Under the pieces are notes generated by a model. It ran no database searches. It saw only the letters and a list, made by a program, of their open reading frames with translations, and was not told where the DNA came from. A stretch of 64,000 nt of DNA, taken from assembly GCA_964235705.1 (NCBI GenBank), contig CAXSDP010000015.1, positions 4,552-68,551 on the forward strand, in the 5' to 3' direction. Source of the stretch: RH-AL1 sp964235705. GTDB taxonomy: Bacteria; Pseudomonadota; Alphaproteobacteria; Rhizobiales; Beijerinckiaceae. The translations under genes were made by a program, and so were the position numbers. The first letter of the stretch is position 1, and each line of letters begins with the position of its first letter. Below, in pieces: positions 7,947 to 16,246 of the stretch.

Positions 7947-9275
7947 ATGATCGACCTCCTCATCCACGACGCCACGATCCTGACCGGCGACCCCGCCCGG
8001 CCGCGCGTCGACGGCGGGTCCATCCACGTCAAGGGCGACCGCATCGCCGCGATCGGCGCCGGCGAGCCGCCGGCCGCCACGGGCGCCACCCGCATCGACG
8101 CGCGCGGGAAGGTGGTCATCGCCGGGCTGGTCAACATCCACACCCACGCGATCCTGACGATGGTGCGGGGCGTCGCCGAGGACATGGGGTTCGCCCCCGC
8201 CTACACGCCGGGCGTGCCGCACGGCCACGAGGTCACGGAGGGGGAGGCGGTCGCCCTGGCCAGGCTCGGCGCGCTGGAAGCCCTGCTGTTCGGCTCGACG
8301 CTGATCAACGACACCTACGTCCACCAGCACCTGACCATGCCGGCGATGGGCGCGCTCGGCCTGCGGGTGTGGGGGAGCGGGCGCATCCACGACGTCGACT
8401 TCGGCACGGTCCACCTCGGCCGGTGGGAGCACCGCGCCGCGATCGGTGACGACACGCTGGGCCAAGCGATCGACCTGCACGCGCGGTGCCACGGCGCGCT
8501 CGACGGGCGCCTCGGCGTGCAGCTCGCCGCCCACGCGCCCGACACCTGTTCGCGCGGCCTCCTCGTGCGGATCCGCGAGGCGCGCGACCGGCTCGGCCTG
8601 CGCGTGCAGTCGCACCTGTCGCAGAGCCGCATCGAGGTCGCGCGCGTGCGCGAGCGCGATCGCATGACCCCTCCGCAACTCTACGACGACGTCGGCCTGC
8701 TCGACGAGCGGCTGCTGGCGGCGCACTGCATCCACGTGGATGATGACGACATCGCCCGCATCGGCGGCGCCGGCGTCCACGTCGCCCACATCGCCAAGGG
8801 CAACCAGACCGGCGGCACGATCGCGCCCACCGCCGCGCTGCGCCGGCACGGGGCGCGGCTGGCGCTCGGCACGGACAACATGCACGCCGACATGGTGGAG
8901 GTGATGCGCTGGGCGCTGTGCTCCGGGCGCGTGCGGGAGGGCGGGGTCACCGACGAGTGGCAGCCCTCGACCGTGTTCGCCATGGCGACGATGGGCGGCG
9001 CGCGCGCGATGGGGCTGGCCGACGAGATCGGCTCGCTGGAGGTGGGCAAGAAGGCCGACCTGGTGATCCTGGACTTCCGCCGGCCGCACCTCGTGCCGGT
9101 GATCGACCCGCTCGGCACGCTCGTCCACACCGCGCAGGGGCGCGACGTCGATTGCGTGATCGTCGACGGCCGCGTGGTGGTGCGGGACGGCCGGGCCTTG
9201 TTCGCCGACGAGCACGCCATCATGCGCGACGCGCAGCGCGCGGCGGAGGCGCTGTGGGCGCGGGCGCGGGGTTGA
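7947..9275 (+). CDS. TRZ/ATZ-type amidohydrolase (second copy)
   Basis: A 442-aa metal-dependent amidohydrolase of the chlorohydrolase/deaminase group. Metal and catalytic residues: VNIHTH (His 65, His 67), a His in VQSHLSQS, AAHCIHVDDDD and GTDN (Asp about 308). It starts with a short beta-strand domain (IDLLIHDATIL). ATG 7947 is preferred because upstream in-frame residues are Arg-rich and unlike the family. Together with the racemase-like gene and the carbamoylase at 10708 it resembles a hydantoin or pyrimidine-type degradation set, though it is not a typical hydantoinase (the carboxylated Lys motif was not seen). It is expected to be cytosolic. The substrate is unknown. Confidence 0.85.
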   Translation: MIDLLIHDATILTGDPARPRVDGGSIHVKGDRIAAIGAGEPPAATGATRIDARGKVVIAGLVNIHTHAILTMVRGVAEDMGFAPAYTPGVPHGHEVTEGEAVALARLGALEALLFGSTLINDTYVHQHLTMPAMGALGLRVWGSGRIHDVDFGTVHLGRWEHRAAIGDDTLGQAIDLHARCHGALDGRLGVQLAAHAPDTCSRGLLVRIREARDRLGLRVQSHLSQSRIEVARVRERDRMTPPQLYDDVGLLDERLLAAHCIHVDDDDIARIGGAGVHVAHIAKGNQTGGTIAPTAALRRHGARLALGTDNMHADMVEVMRWALCSGRVREGGVTDEWQPSTVFAMATMGGARAMGLADEIGSLEVGKKADLVILDFRRPHLVPVIDPLGTLVHTAQGRDVDCVIVDGRVVVRDGRALFADEHAIMRDAQRAAEALWARARG

Positions 9276-9348
9276 GGCGCCCTCGCGGGTGTCCCGGCCC
9301 ACGCGACCTGGATGGACGGGACGGTGCGGAACGCGAAGGGGGTGGACG

Positions 9349-10320
9349 TCACCGCCCCTCCACCTCGTCCACCTCGCGCTTGTGGCGGGCCAGCGCCATC
9401 AGCCGCCGGTCGCGCCACGCGACGCGGGACGCGAGGCCGTCCGCCGGCAGGACGGCGCGGCGCTGCGCCTCGACCTTGTCGATCAGCGCGGCGTCCCAGG
9501 TGCGATGGACGGGCGTGGAGGCGGCGACGCCCTGGTACAGGCCGCCGAGCCGCCGGGCGTAGTCGGCGACGCCGCCGGGCGCGTTGAGGTCGATCGTCTC
9601 GAACGGCCCCATGAAGGCCCAGCGCAGGCCGAGCCCCTGCGAGATGGCCAAATCGACGTCCTCCACCGTGGCGAGGTCCTGCTCGACGAGGCGCCAGGCC
9701 TCCATCAGCAGCACGCCCTGGAGGCGGTTGAGGATGAAGCCCTCCACCTCGCGCGTCATGGTCACCGGCGCCTGTCCGACCCGCTCCATCAGGTCGCGCA
9801 CGCGCGCCACGGTCTCCGGTGCCGTCCAGGGCGCCGGCACCAGCTCGACGATGGGGGCGAGGTAGGGCGGGTTGACCGGGTGCGCGAGCAGGCAACGCGC
9901 CCGGCAGGCGACGTGGGCGGTGTAGAGCGAGACGCCAAGCCCCGAGGACGAGCTGCCGACGATGGTGTCCGGCCCGACGAGCGCGTCGATGGCGCTCATC
10001 AGCGTGGTCTTCACGTCGACGCGCTCGAACGCGCTTTCCTGGACGTAGGCCGCGCCGTCCAGCGCCTCCGCGAGGCTGCCGGCCACGCTCACGCGCGCCG
10101 CGACCGCCGCCGGCGCCTCGGCGATCAGCCCGGCCGCCGCCAGGTCGATCAGCCGCTCGCCGATGAGCGCGCGCGCCCGCTCGGCCGCGCCGGGCGCCGT
10201 GTCGTACAAGGCCACGGGGAGGCCGGCGCGGGCGAAGACGATCGCCCAGCCGCCCCCCACCAGCCCCGTCCCCACGATGGCGACCTTGCCCTCGATGGCG
10301 GAGGAGGGCACGGCGCTCAT
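9349..10320 (-). CDS. NAD-dependent 3-hydroxy acid dehydrogenase, 3-hydroxyacyl-CoA dehydrogenase fold (lambda-crystallin/L-gulonate 3-dehydrogenase-like)
   Basis: A 323-aa two-domain dehydrogenase. The N-terminal Rossmann fold has GTGLVGGGWAI (residues about 16-26). The middle holds SSSSGLGVS and the catalytic His block LAHPVNPPYLAPIVELVP, and the C-terminal domain has EGFILNRLQG...EAWRLV. The VNPPY...VEL sequence and overall length fit the L-gulonate 3-dehydrogenase and carnitine dehydrogenase group rather than fatty acid FadB proteins. ATG 10318-10320 overlaps the stop of the upstream small gene by 4 bp, so the two are coupled. It likely oxidises a 3-hydroxy acid intermediate of the catabolic island. 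Confidence 0.85.
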   Translation of the reverse strand: MSAVPSSAIEGKVAIVGTGLVGGGWAIVFARAGLPVALYDTAPGAAERARALIGERLIDLAAAGLIAEAPAAVAARVSVAGSLAEALDGAAYVQESAFERVDVKTTLMSAIDALVGPDTIVGSSSSGLGVSLYTAHVACRARCLLAHPVNPPYLAPIVELVPAPWTAPETVARVRDLMERVGQAPVTMTREVEGFILNRLQGVLLMEAWRLVEQDLATVEDVDLAISQGLGLRWAFMGPFETIDLNAPGGVADYARRLGGLYQGVAASTPVHRTWDAALIDKVEAQRRAVLPADGLASRVAWRDRRLMALARHKREVDEVEGR

Positions 10321-10520
10321 TCGACGATGTCGCCGTAGGGCACGTTGCCGCCGCCGTAGCGGCGGTCGCCGATCGCCTCGCGCTGGTGCCGGGCGAAGGT
10401 GCGGACCCGCGTCCGCGCGAAGGTGGTGTCGGCGAGCATGCCGTCCACGGTTTTCCGCACGCGCTCGTCGGCGGCGATCCCCTCGGCCTCGTCCCGCCCG
10501 CGCTTCAGCCGATGTTCCAT
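10317..10520 (-). CDS. Small protein coupled to the dehydrogenase, unknown function
   Basis: A 67-aa charged, soluble protein rich in Arg, Asp and Glu. No family recognised. Support comes from a strong Shine-Dalgarno (GGGAGGGG, complement of 10526-10533) six bases before ATG 10520 and from the 4-bp ATGA overlap with the following dehydrogenase start. It could be a real small partner, a leader peptide that drives translation of the dehydrogenase, or the remnant of a longer gene. Confidence 0.5.
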   Translation of the reverse strand: MEHRLKRGRDEAEGIAADERVRKTVDGMLADTTFARTRVRTFARHQREAIGDRRYGGGNVPYGDIVE

Positions 10521-10707
10521 TCGATCCCCTCCCGCGCGATCCGCCGCCGCGAGGCGATCGCGAAGCTAGGCCCGCCGCGTGCGAGCGCAACCATCCGTTC
10601 GTTGGGCCTCCCATCAAGTCGCCGCGGACCTCGACGGAGCCGGGTGGGGCGGGGATGGCGTCGGCCTTGCTTGGCGGGGTGCGTGTCGGCGTTGAGGGCG
10701 AACCACC

Positions 10708-11943
10708 ATGAGCTCGAACCTTCCCCTATCCCCTGACCGGCTGTGGGACAGCCTGATGGCCATGGCGGCCATCGGGGCGACGGCGAAAGGGGGGTGCGAC
10801 CGGCAAACCCTCACCGACGGCGACGGCGAGGCCCGCCACCTGCTCGTCCGCTGGGCGGAAGCCGTGGGCCTCACGGTCGCGGTGGACCGGGTCGGGACCA
10901 TGCGGCTGCACCGGCCGGGCCGCGATCCCCACCGCCCGGCGGTCGCGATCGGCAGCCACCTCGACACGCAGCCGAGCGGCGGCAAGTTCGACGGGCCGCT
11001 CGGCGTGCTCGCCGGCCTGGAGATCATGCGTGCCCTCCACGAGGCCGGCGCCGAGACCGAGGCGCCGCTGGTGCTCCTGAACTGGACCAACGAGGAGGGC
11101 GCGCGCTTCACCCCGCCGATGGCCGGCAGCGCCGTCGCCACGGGTCTGCTCGGGGAAGACGAGCTGATGGCGACGCGCGACGCGGGCGGGCTCGCCTTCG
11201 GGGCGGAACTGCGCCGCATCGGCTGGCAGGGCGCGGCCGACCCGCGCGACCTCCAGGACCTCGCCGCCTATTTCGAGCTGCACATCGAGCAGGGGTCGAT
11301 CCTCGAGGTTGAGGGCGCGGAGCTGGGCATCGTCACCCACGCCGCCGCGCAAACCTGGTTCGAGGTCACGGTGACCGGCGCGGAGGCGCACGGCGGCAGC
11401 GCCATGGACGGGCGGCGCGACGCGCTCGTCGCGGCGGCGGCGCTGATCGCCGCCGTGGAGCGCATCGCGCGCGAGGCGGGGGAGCGCGGCACGGTCGGGC
11501 GCCTCACCGTCTCGCCCGACAGCCGCAACGTCGTGCCGGGCCGCGCCTGGCTGACCGCCGAGTTCCGCGCCGGCGACGCCCCGGCGCTGGAGCGGATGGA
11601 GGACGCGTTGCGCGCCGCCGCCCGCGCGCTCGCCGCCGCCCGTGGCGTCGACATCGCCCTCGAAGCGATCTTCCACGTGCCCGTGACCCCGTTCGACCCC
11701 GTCCTCGTCGAACGCCTGCGCGCCGCGACCCGCGCGCGGGGCCGGCGCGCGCGCGACATGCCGACGATCATCGGCCACGACGCGGTCAACATGGCGCGGC
11801 GCGTCCCTTCCGCCCTGCTGTTCGTGCCGTGCGTGGGCGGCGTCAGCCACAACGAGGCCGAGGCGATCACGCGCGACTGGGCGGCGGCCGGTCTCCAGGT
11901 CCTCGCCGACGCCGTGCTCGAAACCGCCGGGCTCGTCAGGTGA
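10708..11943 (+). CDS. N-carbamoyl-L-amino acid hydrolase / allantoate amidohydrolase (M20 family)
   Basis: A 411-aa zinc or manganese hydrolase that removes a carbamoyl or ureido group from an amino acid derivative. Family motifs: GSHLDTQPSGGKFDGPLG (His/Asp ligands), NWTNEEGARF (catalytic and ligand Glu), ELHIEQG (His), a GR(L)TVSPDSRN dimer-domain segment and the C-terminal GVSHNEAE His. It belongs to the HyuC/AmaB/AllC/beta-ureidopropionase subgroup, which sequence alone cannot split further. ATG 10708 has GAGGG about ten bases upstream. It lies near a racemase-like gene and two amidohydrolases, the classic company of a hydantoinase-type pathway. It converges with fumC. Confidence 0.88.
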   Translation: MSSNLPLSPDRLWDSLMAMAAIGATAKGGCDRQTLTDGDGEARHLLVRWAEAVGLTVAVDRVGTMRLHRPGRDPHRPAVAIGSHLDTQPSGGKFDGPLGVLAGLEIMRALHEAGAETEAPLVLLNWTNEEGARFTPPMAGSAVATGLLGEDELMATRDAGGLAFGAELRRIGWQGAADPRDLQDLAAYFELHIEQGSILEVEGAELGIVTHAAAQTWFEVTVTGAEAHGGSAMDGRRDALVAAAALIAAVERIAREAGERGTVGRLTVSPDSRNVVPGRAWLTAEFRAGDAPALERMEDALRAAARALAAARGVDIALEAIFHVPVTPFDPVLVERLRAATRARGRRARDMPTIIGHDAVNMARRVPSALLFVPCVGGVSHNEAEAITRDWAAAGLQVLADAVLETAGLVR

Positions 11944-12027
11944 CGGTCCCCTCCGGCGGGTCGAACCCCGCGCGGTGCCGGAACGGCGTCATGGTAGCGG
12001 ACCGCGCGAAAGATCCGGTCGAGCCGT

Positions 12028-13458
12028 TCAATCCGCCGGCGCGATCATCGTCTCCGGCCGGACGACCGCGTCGAACTCCTCGCCGCTCACGAAGCCCAGC
12101 TTCAACGCCTCCTCGCGCAGCGTCGTGCCGTTCTTGTGCGCGGTCTTGGCGACTTTGGTGGCGTTGTCGTAGCCGATGGTGGGCGCCAAGGCCGTCACCA
12201 GCATCAGCGAGCGGTCGAGCAGCTGCTTGATCTGCGCCTCGTTGGCCTCCAGCCCCTCGACGCAATTGGCGCGGAACGAGTCGGCGGCGTCCGCCAGCAG
12301 CTGCACGCTCTCGAGGAAGGCGAAGGCGATCACCGGCTTCATCACGTTGAGTTCGAAGTGGCCCTGGCTCGCGGAGAAGGCGATCGTCGTCTCGTTGCCC
12401 ATCACGCGGGCGCAGACCATCGTCATCGCCTCGACCTGCGTCGGGTTGACCTTGCCCGGCATGATGGAGGAGCCGGGCTCGTTCTCCGGCAGCAGCAGCT
12501 CGCCGATGCCGGAGCGCGGGCCGGAGCCGGCGAGGCGGATGTCGCAGGCGATCTTGTAGAGCCCCGCGGCGAGCGCGTTCAGCGCGCCGTGCGCGAAGCA
12601 CAGCGCGTCGTGCGTCGCCAGGGCCTCGAACTTGTTGGGCGCGGTGACGAAGGGCAGGCCCTTGTACGCCGCGATCTCCGCGGCGAAGGCCTCGGCGAAG
12701 CCGCGCTTGGCGTTCAACCCGGTGCCGACCGCCGTGCCGCCCTGCGCCAGCTCGTAGAGGCCGGGCAGCGTCATCTTGATGCGCGCTTCCGCGTTACTGA
12801 TCATCGCGACGTAGCCGGAGAACTCCTGGCCAAGCGTCACCGGCGTCGCGTCCTGGAGGTGCGTGCGGCCGATCTTGATGATGCGGTCGAAGGCTTCGAC
12901 CTTGGCCTGCAGCGCGCCGCGCAGCCGCTCCAGCGCCGGCAGCAGCGTGCGCGTCACCTCCACGGCGGCGGCGATGTGCATCGCGGTGGGGAAGCTGTCG
13001 TTCGACGATTGGCCGCGATTGACGTGGTCGTTGGGGTGGACCGGCTTCTTGGTGCCGCGCCCGGCGCCGAGCGTCTCGTTGGCGAGGTTGGAGATGACCT
13101 CGTTGACGTTCATGTTGGACTGCGTGCCCGAGCCGGTCTGCCAGACCACAAGCGGGAAATGGTCGTCGAGCGCGCCGTCCTCGATCCGCTTGGCGGCGGC
13201 GACGATCGCGTCGGCGATCCCGGCGTCGAGTTCGCCCTGCGCCTTGTTGACCTCGGCCGCCGCCCGCTTGACGGAGGCCAGCGCGTGCACGACGGCCACG
13301 GGGATGCGCTGGCCACCGATCTTGAAGTTCTCCCGCGAGCGCTGCGTCTGCGCGCCCCAGTAGCGATCGGCCGGCACGTCGATGGGACCGAAGCTGTCGG
13401 TTTCCACGCGCGTCGCGTGGTCGCTGGTCGTGGTACCGCTCATGGCCGTGTCCGTCAT
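12028..13458 (-). CDS. fumC: Fumarate hydratase class II
   Basis: A 476-aa homotetrameric fumarase of the citric acid cycle, converting fumarate to L-malate in the cytosol without an Fe-S cluster. The aspartase/fumarase signature GSSIMPGKVNP is intact, as are the TGSGTQSNMNVNEV, HPNDHVN and GRTHLQDATPV active-site regions. ATG 13458 is chosen because GGGGAA lies about five bases upstream; ATG 13443 five codons in is possible. It lies 95 bp downstream of ecfG on the same strand, so part of its expression may come by read-through from the stress sigma operon. Confidence 0.95.
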   Translation of the reverse strand: MTDTAMSGTTTSDHATRVETDSFGPIDVPADRYWGAQTQRSRENFKIGGQRIPVAVVHALASVKRAAAEVNKAQGELDAGIADAIVAAAKRIEDGALDDHFPLVVWQTGSGTQSNMNVNEVISNLANETLGAGRGTKKPVHPNDHVNRGQSSNDSFPTAMHIAAAVEVTRTLLPALERLRGALQAKVEAFDRIIKIGRTHLQDATPVTLGQEFSGYVAMISNAEARIKMTLPGLYELAQGGTAVGTGLNAKRGFAEAFAAEIAAYKGLPFVTAPNKFEALATHDALCFAHGALNALAAGLYKIACDIRLAGSGPRSGIGELLLPENEPGSSIMPGKVNPTQVEAMTMVCARVMGNETTIAFSASQGHFELNVMKPVIAFAFLESVQLLADAADSFRANCVEGLEANEAQIKQLLDRSLMLVTALAPTIGYDNATKVAKTAHKNGTTLREEALKLGFVSGEEFDAVVRPETMIAPAD

Positions 13459-13552
13459 CGCCGTTCCCCGTGGTGCCGGTTTCGGCGGCCTTGTCGGACG
13501 GGAGCGGCGCGAAGTCAAAGCCCCCGAAGGGGAGGGCGGACGGCGCCGGCGC

Positions 13553-14179
13553 TCAGTCGCTGCCGGTGCGCGAGAAGCGCTGGCCGAGGAAGATCGGGTC
13601 GATCGCCTGCCAGTCGCCGTCGTTGCCGAACTCGCCGTTGGCCTGCAGCGCGAGCATGTCGGCGAGGCGGTTGCGGGCGCGGTTGACGCGGCTCTTCATC
13701 GTGCCGACGGCGCAGTTGCAGACCGACGCCGCCTCCTCGTAGGACAAGCCGGAGGCGCCGATCAGGATGAGGGCCTCGCGCTGGTCGGTCGGCAGGCGCT
13801 GGAGGGCGGAGCGGAAATCGAGGAAGTCCATGTGCCCGTGCTGGGCCGGGGCGGCGGCGAGCTTGGCGGCGATCGCGCCGTCCGTGTCGGCGACCTCGCG
13901 GCGGCGCTTGCGGTACTCGGAGTAATAGATGTTGCGCAGGATGGTGAACAGCCAGGCCGGCAGGTTGGTGCCTTCCACGAACGAGCCGAGGTTGCTCCAC
14001 GCCTTCACCAGCGTTTCCTGCACCAGGTCGTCGGCGCGGTCGGGATTGCCGCAGAGCGAGACGGCGAAAGCGCGCAGGTTGGGGATGACGGAGATCAGGT
14101 CCGCCTTCATCTGGGCGCTGGCCTGCGGCCTCGCGGGCGGCTCCGCATTCACCGGAACGACGGGGGCATCGCTGGTCAC
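13553..14179 (-). CDS. ecfG: ECF RNA polymerase sigma factor EcfG (general stress response)
   Basis: A 208-aa ECF15-type sigma factor that directs RNA polymerase to general stress promoters in alphaproteobacteria. The sigma-2 region (RADDLVQETLVKAW, then LPAWLFTILRN) and sigma-4 region (ALQRLPTDQREALILIGASGLSYEEAASV, GTMKSRVNRAR) are complete. The start is GTG 14179, with AAGAAGG upstream, overlapping the nepR stop by 4 bp (GTGA). NepR holds it inactive until phosphorylated PhyR binds NepR. Location next to nepR and divergent phyR is the conserved arrangement of this system. Confidence 0.93.
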   Translation of the reverse strand: MTSDAPVVPVNAEPPARPQASAQMKADLISVIPNLRAFAVSLCGNPDRADDLVQETLVKAWSNLGSFVEGTNLPAWLFTILRNIYYSEYRKRRREVADTDGAIAAKLAAAPAQHGHMDFLDFRSALQRLPTDQREALILIGASGLSYEEAASVCNCAVGTMKSRVNRARNRLADMLALQANGEFGNDGDWQAIDPIFLGQRFSRTGSD

Positions 14180-14412
14180 TTGGCGACCTTCTTGTCCAAG
14201 CCGCCCGCCTTGTCCAGGCCGCCGCCGGGGATGAGGCCACCCTGGACGCTTCCCTGCGACAGGCCCATGGCATCGATGTCCTTGAGGAGATCGAGGAACC
14301 GATCGGGAACGGGCTGGGCCAGGACATCGTTGTAAACGGACCTCAGTTGCCTGCCGATCTGGTCCGAGATTTCGGGCTTCGCAGTCGTTTTTTTGACACG
14401 AATTGACGACAA
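14176..14412 (-). CDS. nepR: Anti-sigma factor NepR
   Basis: A small protein that sequesters EcfG and is itself captured by phosphorylated PhyR. The conserved NepR core ISDQIGRQLRSVYNDVLAQP followed by VPDRFLDLL is unmistakable. The C-terminus is a Gly/Lys-rich tail (GGLDKAGGLDKKVAK). The reading frame stays open to 14601, but residues upstream of the core are not NepR-like. The nearest start giving a normal-sized protein (78 aa) is TTG 14412, preceded by a weak GGTAAG. The true start is uncertain. It overlaps ecfG by 4 bp. Confidence 0.88.
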   Translation of the reverse strand: MSSIRVKKTTAKPEISDQIGRQLRSVYNDVLAQPVPDRFLDLLKDIDAMGLSQGSVQGGLIPGGGLDKAGGLDKKVAK

Positions 14413-14764
14413 AGGCTTACCCCAGTGTTGTTTGCGTCCGACGCTACGCAGTCTCGCAGTAAACTCGAAAGAAAGTGTCTTCCGCCTCGGGAAACCTTCG
14501 GCTCCGGAAGACCGGCGAGACGTAATTTTGGCAAGCACCTCTGACTCGAACCATGCTACACGGACGCGCGATCGGCACTTGGGACGCGCATCAATACGCA
14601 TTGACGGCAGCGGGCAGCAAGCGTGAAATTCCGCACCCGTCTTGGAACTTTATGGTCCATTCGCAATTGATGCGCTCAGCCTAAACCCGAGTGTTGGAAT
14701 GGTCGAGAGACCGGCTCGTAGGGGTTCATCCTGAATTCGGCCAAGGTCGAGAGGAAGTGGTTCA
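14413..14764. other. Divergent promoter region of the nepR-ecfG and phyR units
   Basis: This stretch is less GC-rich than the flanking genes, as expected of a regulatory region. A candidate EcfG-type promoter for phyR is annotated separately at 14696-14720. No matching element was found reading toward nepR. If nepR starts further upstream than assumed, part of this stretch would be coding. Confidence 0.5.
14696..14720 (+). promoter_or_regulatory. Candidate EcfG-dependent promoter of phyR
   Basis: GGAAT, 16 bp, CGTA: seven of nine positions match the alphaproteobacterial general stress consensus GGAAC-N16/17-CGTT. It ends 44 bp before the phyR start. Autoregulation of this locus by EcfG is known in related bacteria; use of this exact site is inference. 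Confidence 0.4.
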
Positions 14765-15589
14765 ATGTCCGTTTCGCAAGCAATCGCCTCTCACATCCCC
14801 TACCTGCGCCGGTTCTCGCGTGCGCTGACCGGGAACCAGGCCGGGGGTGATGCCTACGTGCTGGCGACGCTGGAGGCGATCGTGGCGGATCCGAGCGGGT
14901 TCGACGCCGGGCACGACGTTCGTGCCGCCCTCTACAAGTCCTTCCTCAAGGTGTGGCGCTCGATGCCGGTCAACGAGCACACCGATCAGCTCGAACTGTC
15001 GGGCGACGAGCACGGCGCGCGCCGCAACCTGGAGGCGATCTCGCTCCGACCGCGGATCGCCTTCCTGCTGAGTTCGCTGGAAGGGTTCGACACCGCCGAA
15101 GTGTCGCGGGTGCTCGACTGTTCGCCGGCGGAGGCGGCCAGCCTCATCGACATGGCCGGCAAGGAGATCGCCAACCAGATCCGCACCGACGTGCTGATCA
15201 TCGAGGACGAGCCCTTCATCGCGCTGGACCTCCAGACGCTCGTCGAGGAACTCGGCCACCGGGTCGTCAACGTGGCCCGCACCCACACCGAGGCGGTGGA
15301 CGCTGTCGGCAAGGGGCGACCGGGGCTGATCCTCGCCGACATCCAGCTCGCCGACGGCAGCTCCGGCCTGGAAGCGGTGAATCAGATCCTCGACTCGTTC
15401 TCCGTGCCGGTCATCTTCATCACCGCCTACCCCGAGCGCTTCCTGACCGGTGCGCCGCCCGAGCCGGCCTTCCTCATCACCAAGCCATTCGGCGTCGACA
15501 GCCTCAAGGCCGTCATCAGCCAAGCGCTGTTCTTCGATCGCAAGTCACACCGCAAGGACGAGGCGGAGCCGCACAGCGCGGTCGGCTAG
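14765..15589 (+). CDS. phyR: Response regulator PhyR (general stress response anti-anti-sigma factor)
   Basis: A 274-aa regulator with an N-terminal sigma-like domain (residues about 1-135) that mimics EcfG and a C-terminal receiver domain (about 142-262). The receiver has the acidic pocket IIEDEPF, the phosphoacceptor Asp 192 in LADIQL and the conserved Lys in ITKPFG. On phosphorylation the sigma-like domain binds NepR and frees EcfG. ATG 14765 has a good ribosome site, GAGAGGAAG. It is transcribed divergently from nepR-ecfG. No PhyK-type sensor kinase is encoded nearby, so the kinase must lie elsewhere. Confidence 0.95.
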   Translation: MSVSQAIASHIPYLRRFSRALTGNQAGGDAYVLATLEAIVADPSGFDAGHDVRAALYKSFLKVWRSMPVNEHTDQLELSGDEHGARRNLEAISLRPRIAFLLSSLEGFDTAEVSRVLDCSPAEAASLIDMAGKEIANQIRTDVLIIEDEPFIALDLQTLVEELGHRVVNVARTHTEAVDAVGKGRPGLILADIQLADGSSGLEAVNQILDSFSVPVIFITAYPERFLTGAPPEPAFLITKPFGVDSLKAVISQALFFDRKSHRKDEAEPHSAVG

Positions 15590-15637
15590 CCGGGTCCGGC
15601 GCACCACGGCGCCGCCGCAAGGTCCCGACGCCCGGCT

Positions 15638-16246
15638 TCACGCGGTGCCGTCCTCCGGCGCGGCATCGGCGTCCGCACCATCCCCGAAGAGCCCGAGCGC
15701 GCCGATGAGGGCCATGACGGCGTCGCTCGTGAAGAGGCCGCGCCAACTCTTCCACATCCGGCCGACCAGGAAGCCGGCGACGATCGCCAGTCCCACGAGG
15801 GGCAGGGGTCCCAGCCTCTTCGCCACCGACGTCCCCGCGAGCACGGCGATCAGTTCGCGTTTCAGGCCGAACTGCTGGAGCATTCGCAGGAGCGGGGCGC
15901 TGAACTGGTCGACCTGGGCGTCGAAAGCCCGCTCGCCCTGTCGTGTTTCCGGTTCCGCCAGCGGCGCGACGCGGGCCTTGGCCCCCCCGGTGAGCGCGAG
16001 CGCGACGGCGAGCGCGGCCACGAGCAGGTAGAGGCCGGCGACCGCCAGGCACCCGACGATCCCGCCGGCGAGCGACGTGATCCACAAGCCGAAGGCGATC
16101 GTCAGCGCCACCAGGACGACGAGCAGGCAGAGCGCGGCGAGGAGGAACAGCGCCACCTTTCGGAAAAGGTTGGCGCTCGCGGCCGACAGCCGCTCGACCA
16201 GCGGCGTCACCGCGTCACCGAGCAGCCCGCTCAAGAGGCCGAACAT
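15638..16246 (-). CDS. Holin-superfamily-like integral membrane protein, stress-associated
   Basis: A 202-aa membrane protein with an amphipathic N-terminus, two adjacent hydrophobic helices at about residues 28-85 (FLLAALCLLVVLVALTIAFG; IVGCLAVAGLYLLVAALAVALAL) and a third segment near 145-165. This layout resembles the phage-holin-III/DUF1469-like proteins that accompany YqjD/ElaB proteins. The ATG at 16246 overlaps the stop of the DUF883-like gene by 1 bp, so the two form an operon. It is convergent with phyR. The function is likely envelope stress; the family call is tentative. Confidence 0.6.
   Translation of the reverse strand: MFGLLSGLLGDAVTPLVERLSAASANLFRKVALFLLAALCLLVVLVALTIAFGLWITSLAGGIVGCLAVAGLYLLVAALAVALALTGGAKARVAPLAEPETRQGERAFDAQVDQFSAPLLRMLQQFGLKRELIAVLAGTSVAKRLGPLPLVGLAIVAGFLVGRMWKSWRGLFTSDAVMALIGALGLFGDGADADAAPEDGTA

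Noticed and set aside
9349..10617. Longer form of the 3-hydroxy acid dehydrogenase starting at 10617
   Set aside because: The extra N-terminus is Arg/Gly-rich and precedes the Rossmann strand by about 100 residues. ATG 10320 gives normal length and overlaps the upstream small gene.
12136..13686. 516-codon plus-strand frame over fumC and ecfG
   Set aside because: Shadow of fumC; no motifs, and it runs across two well-supported genes.
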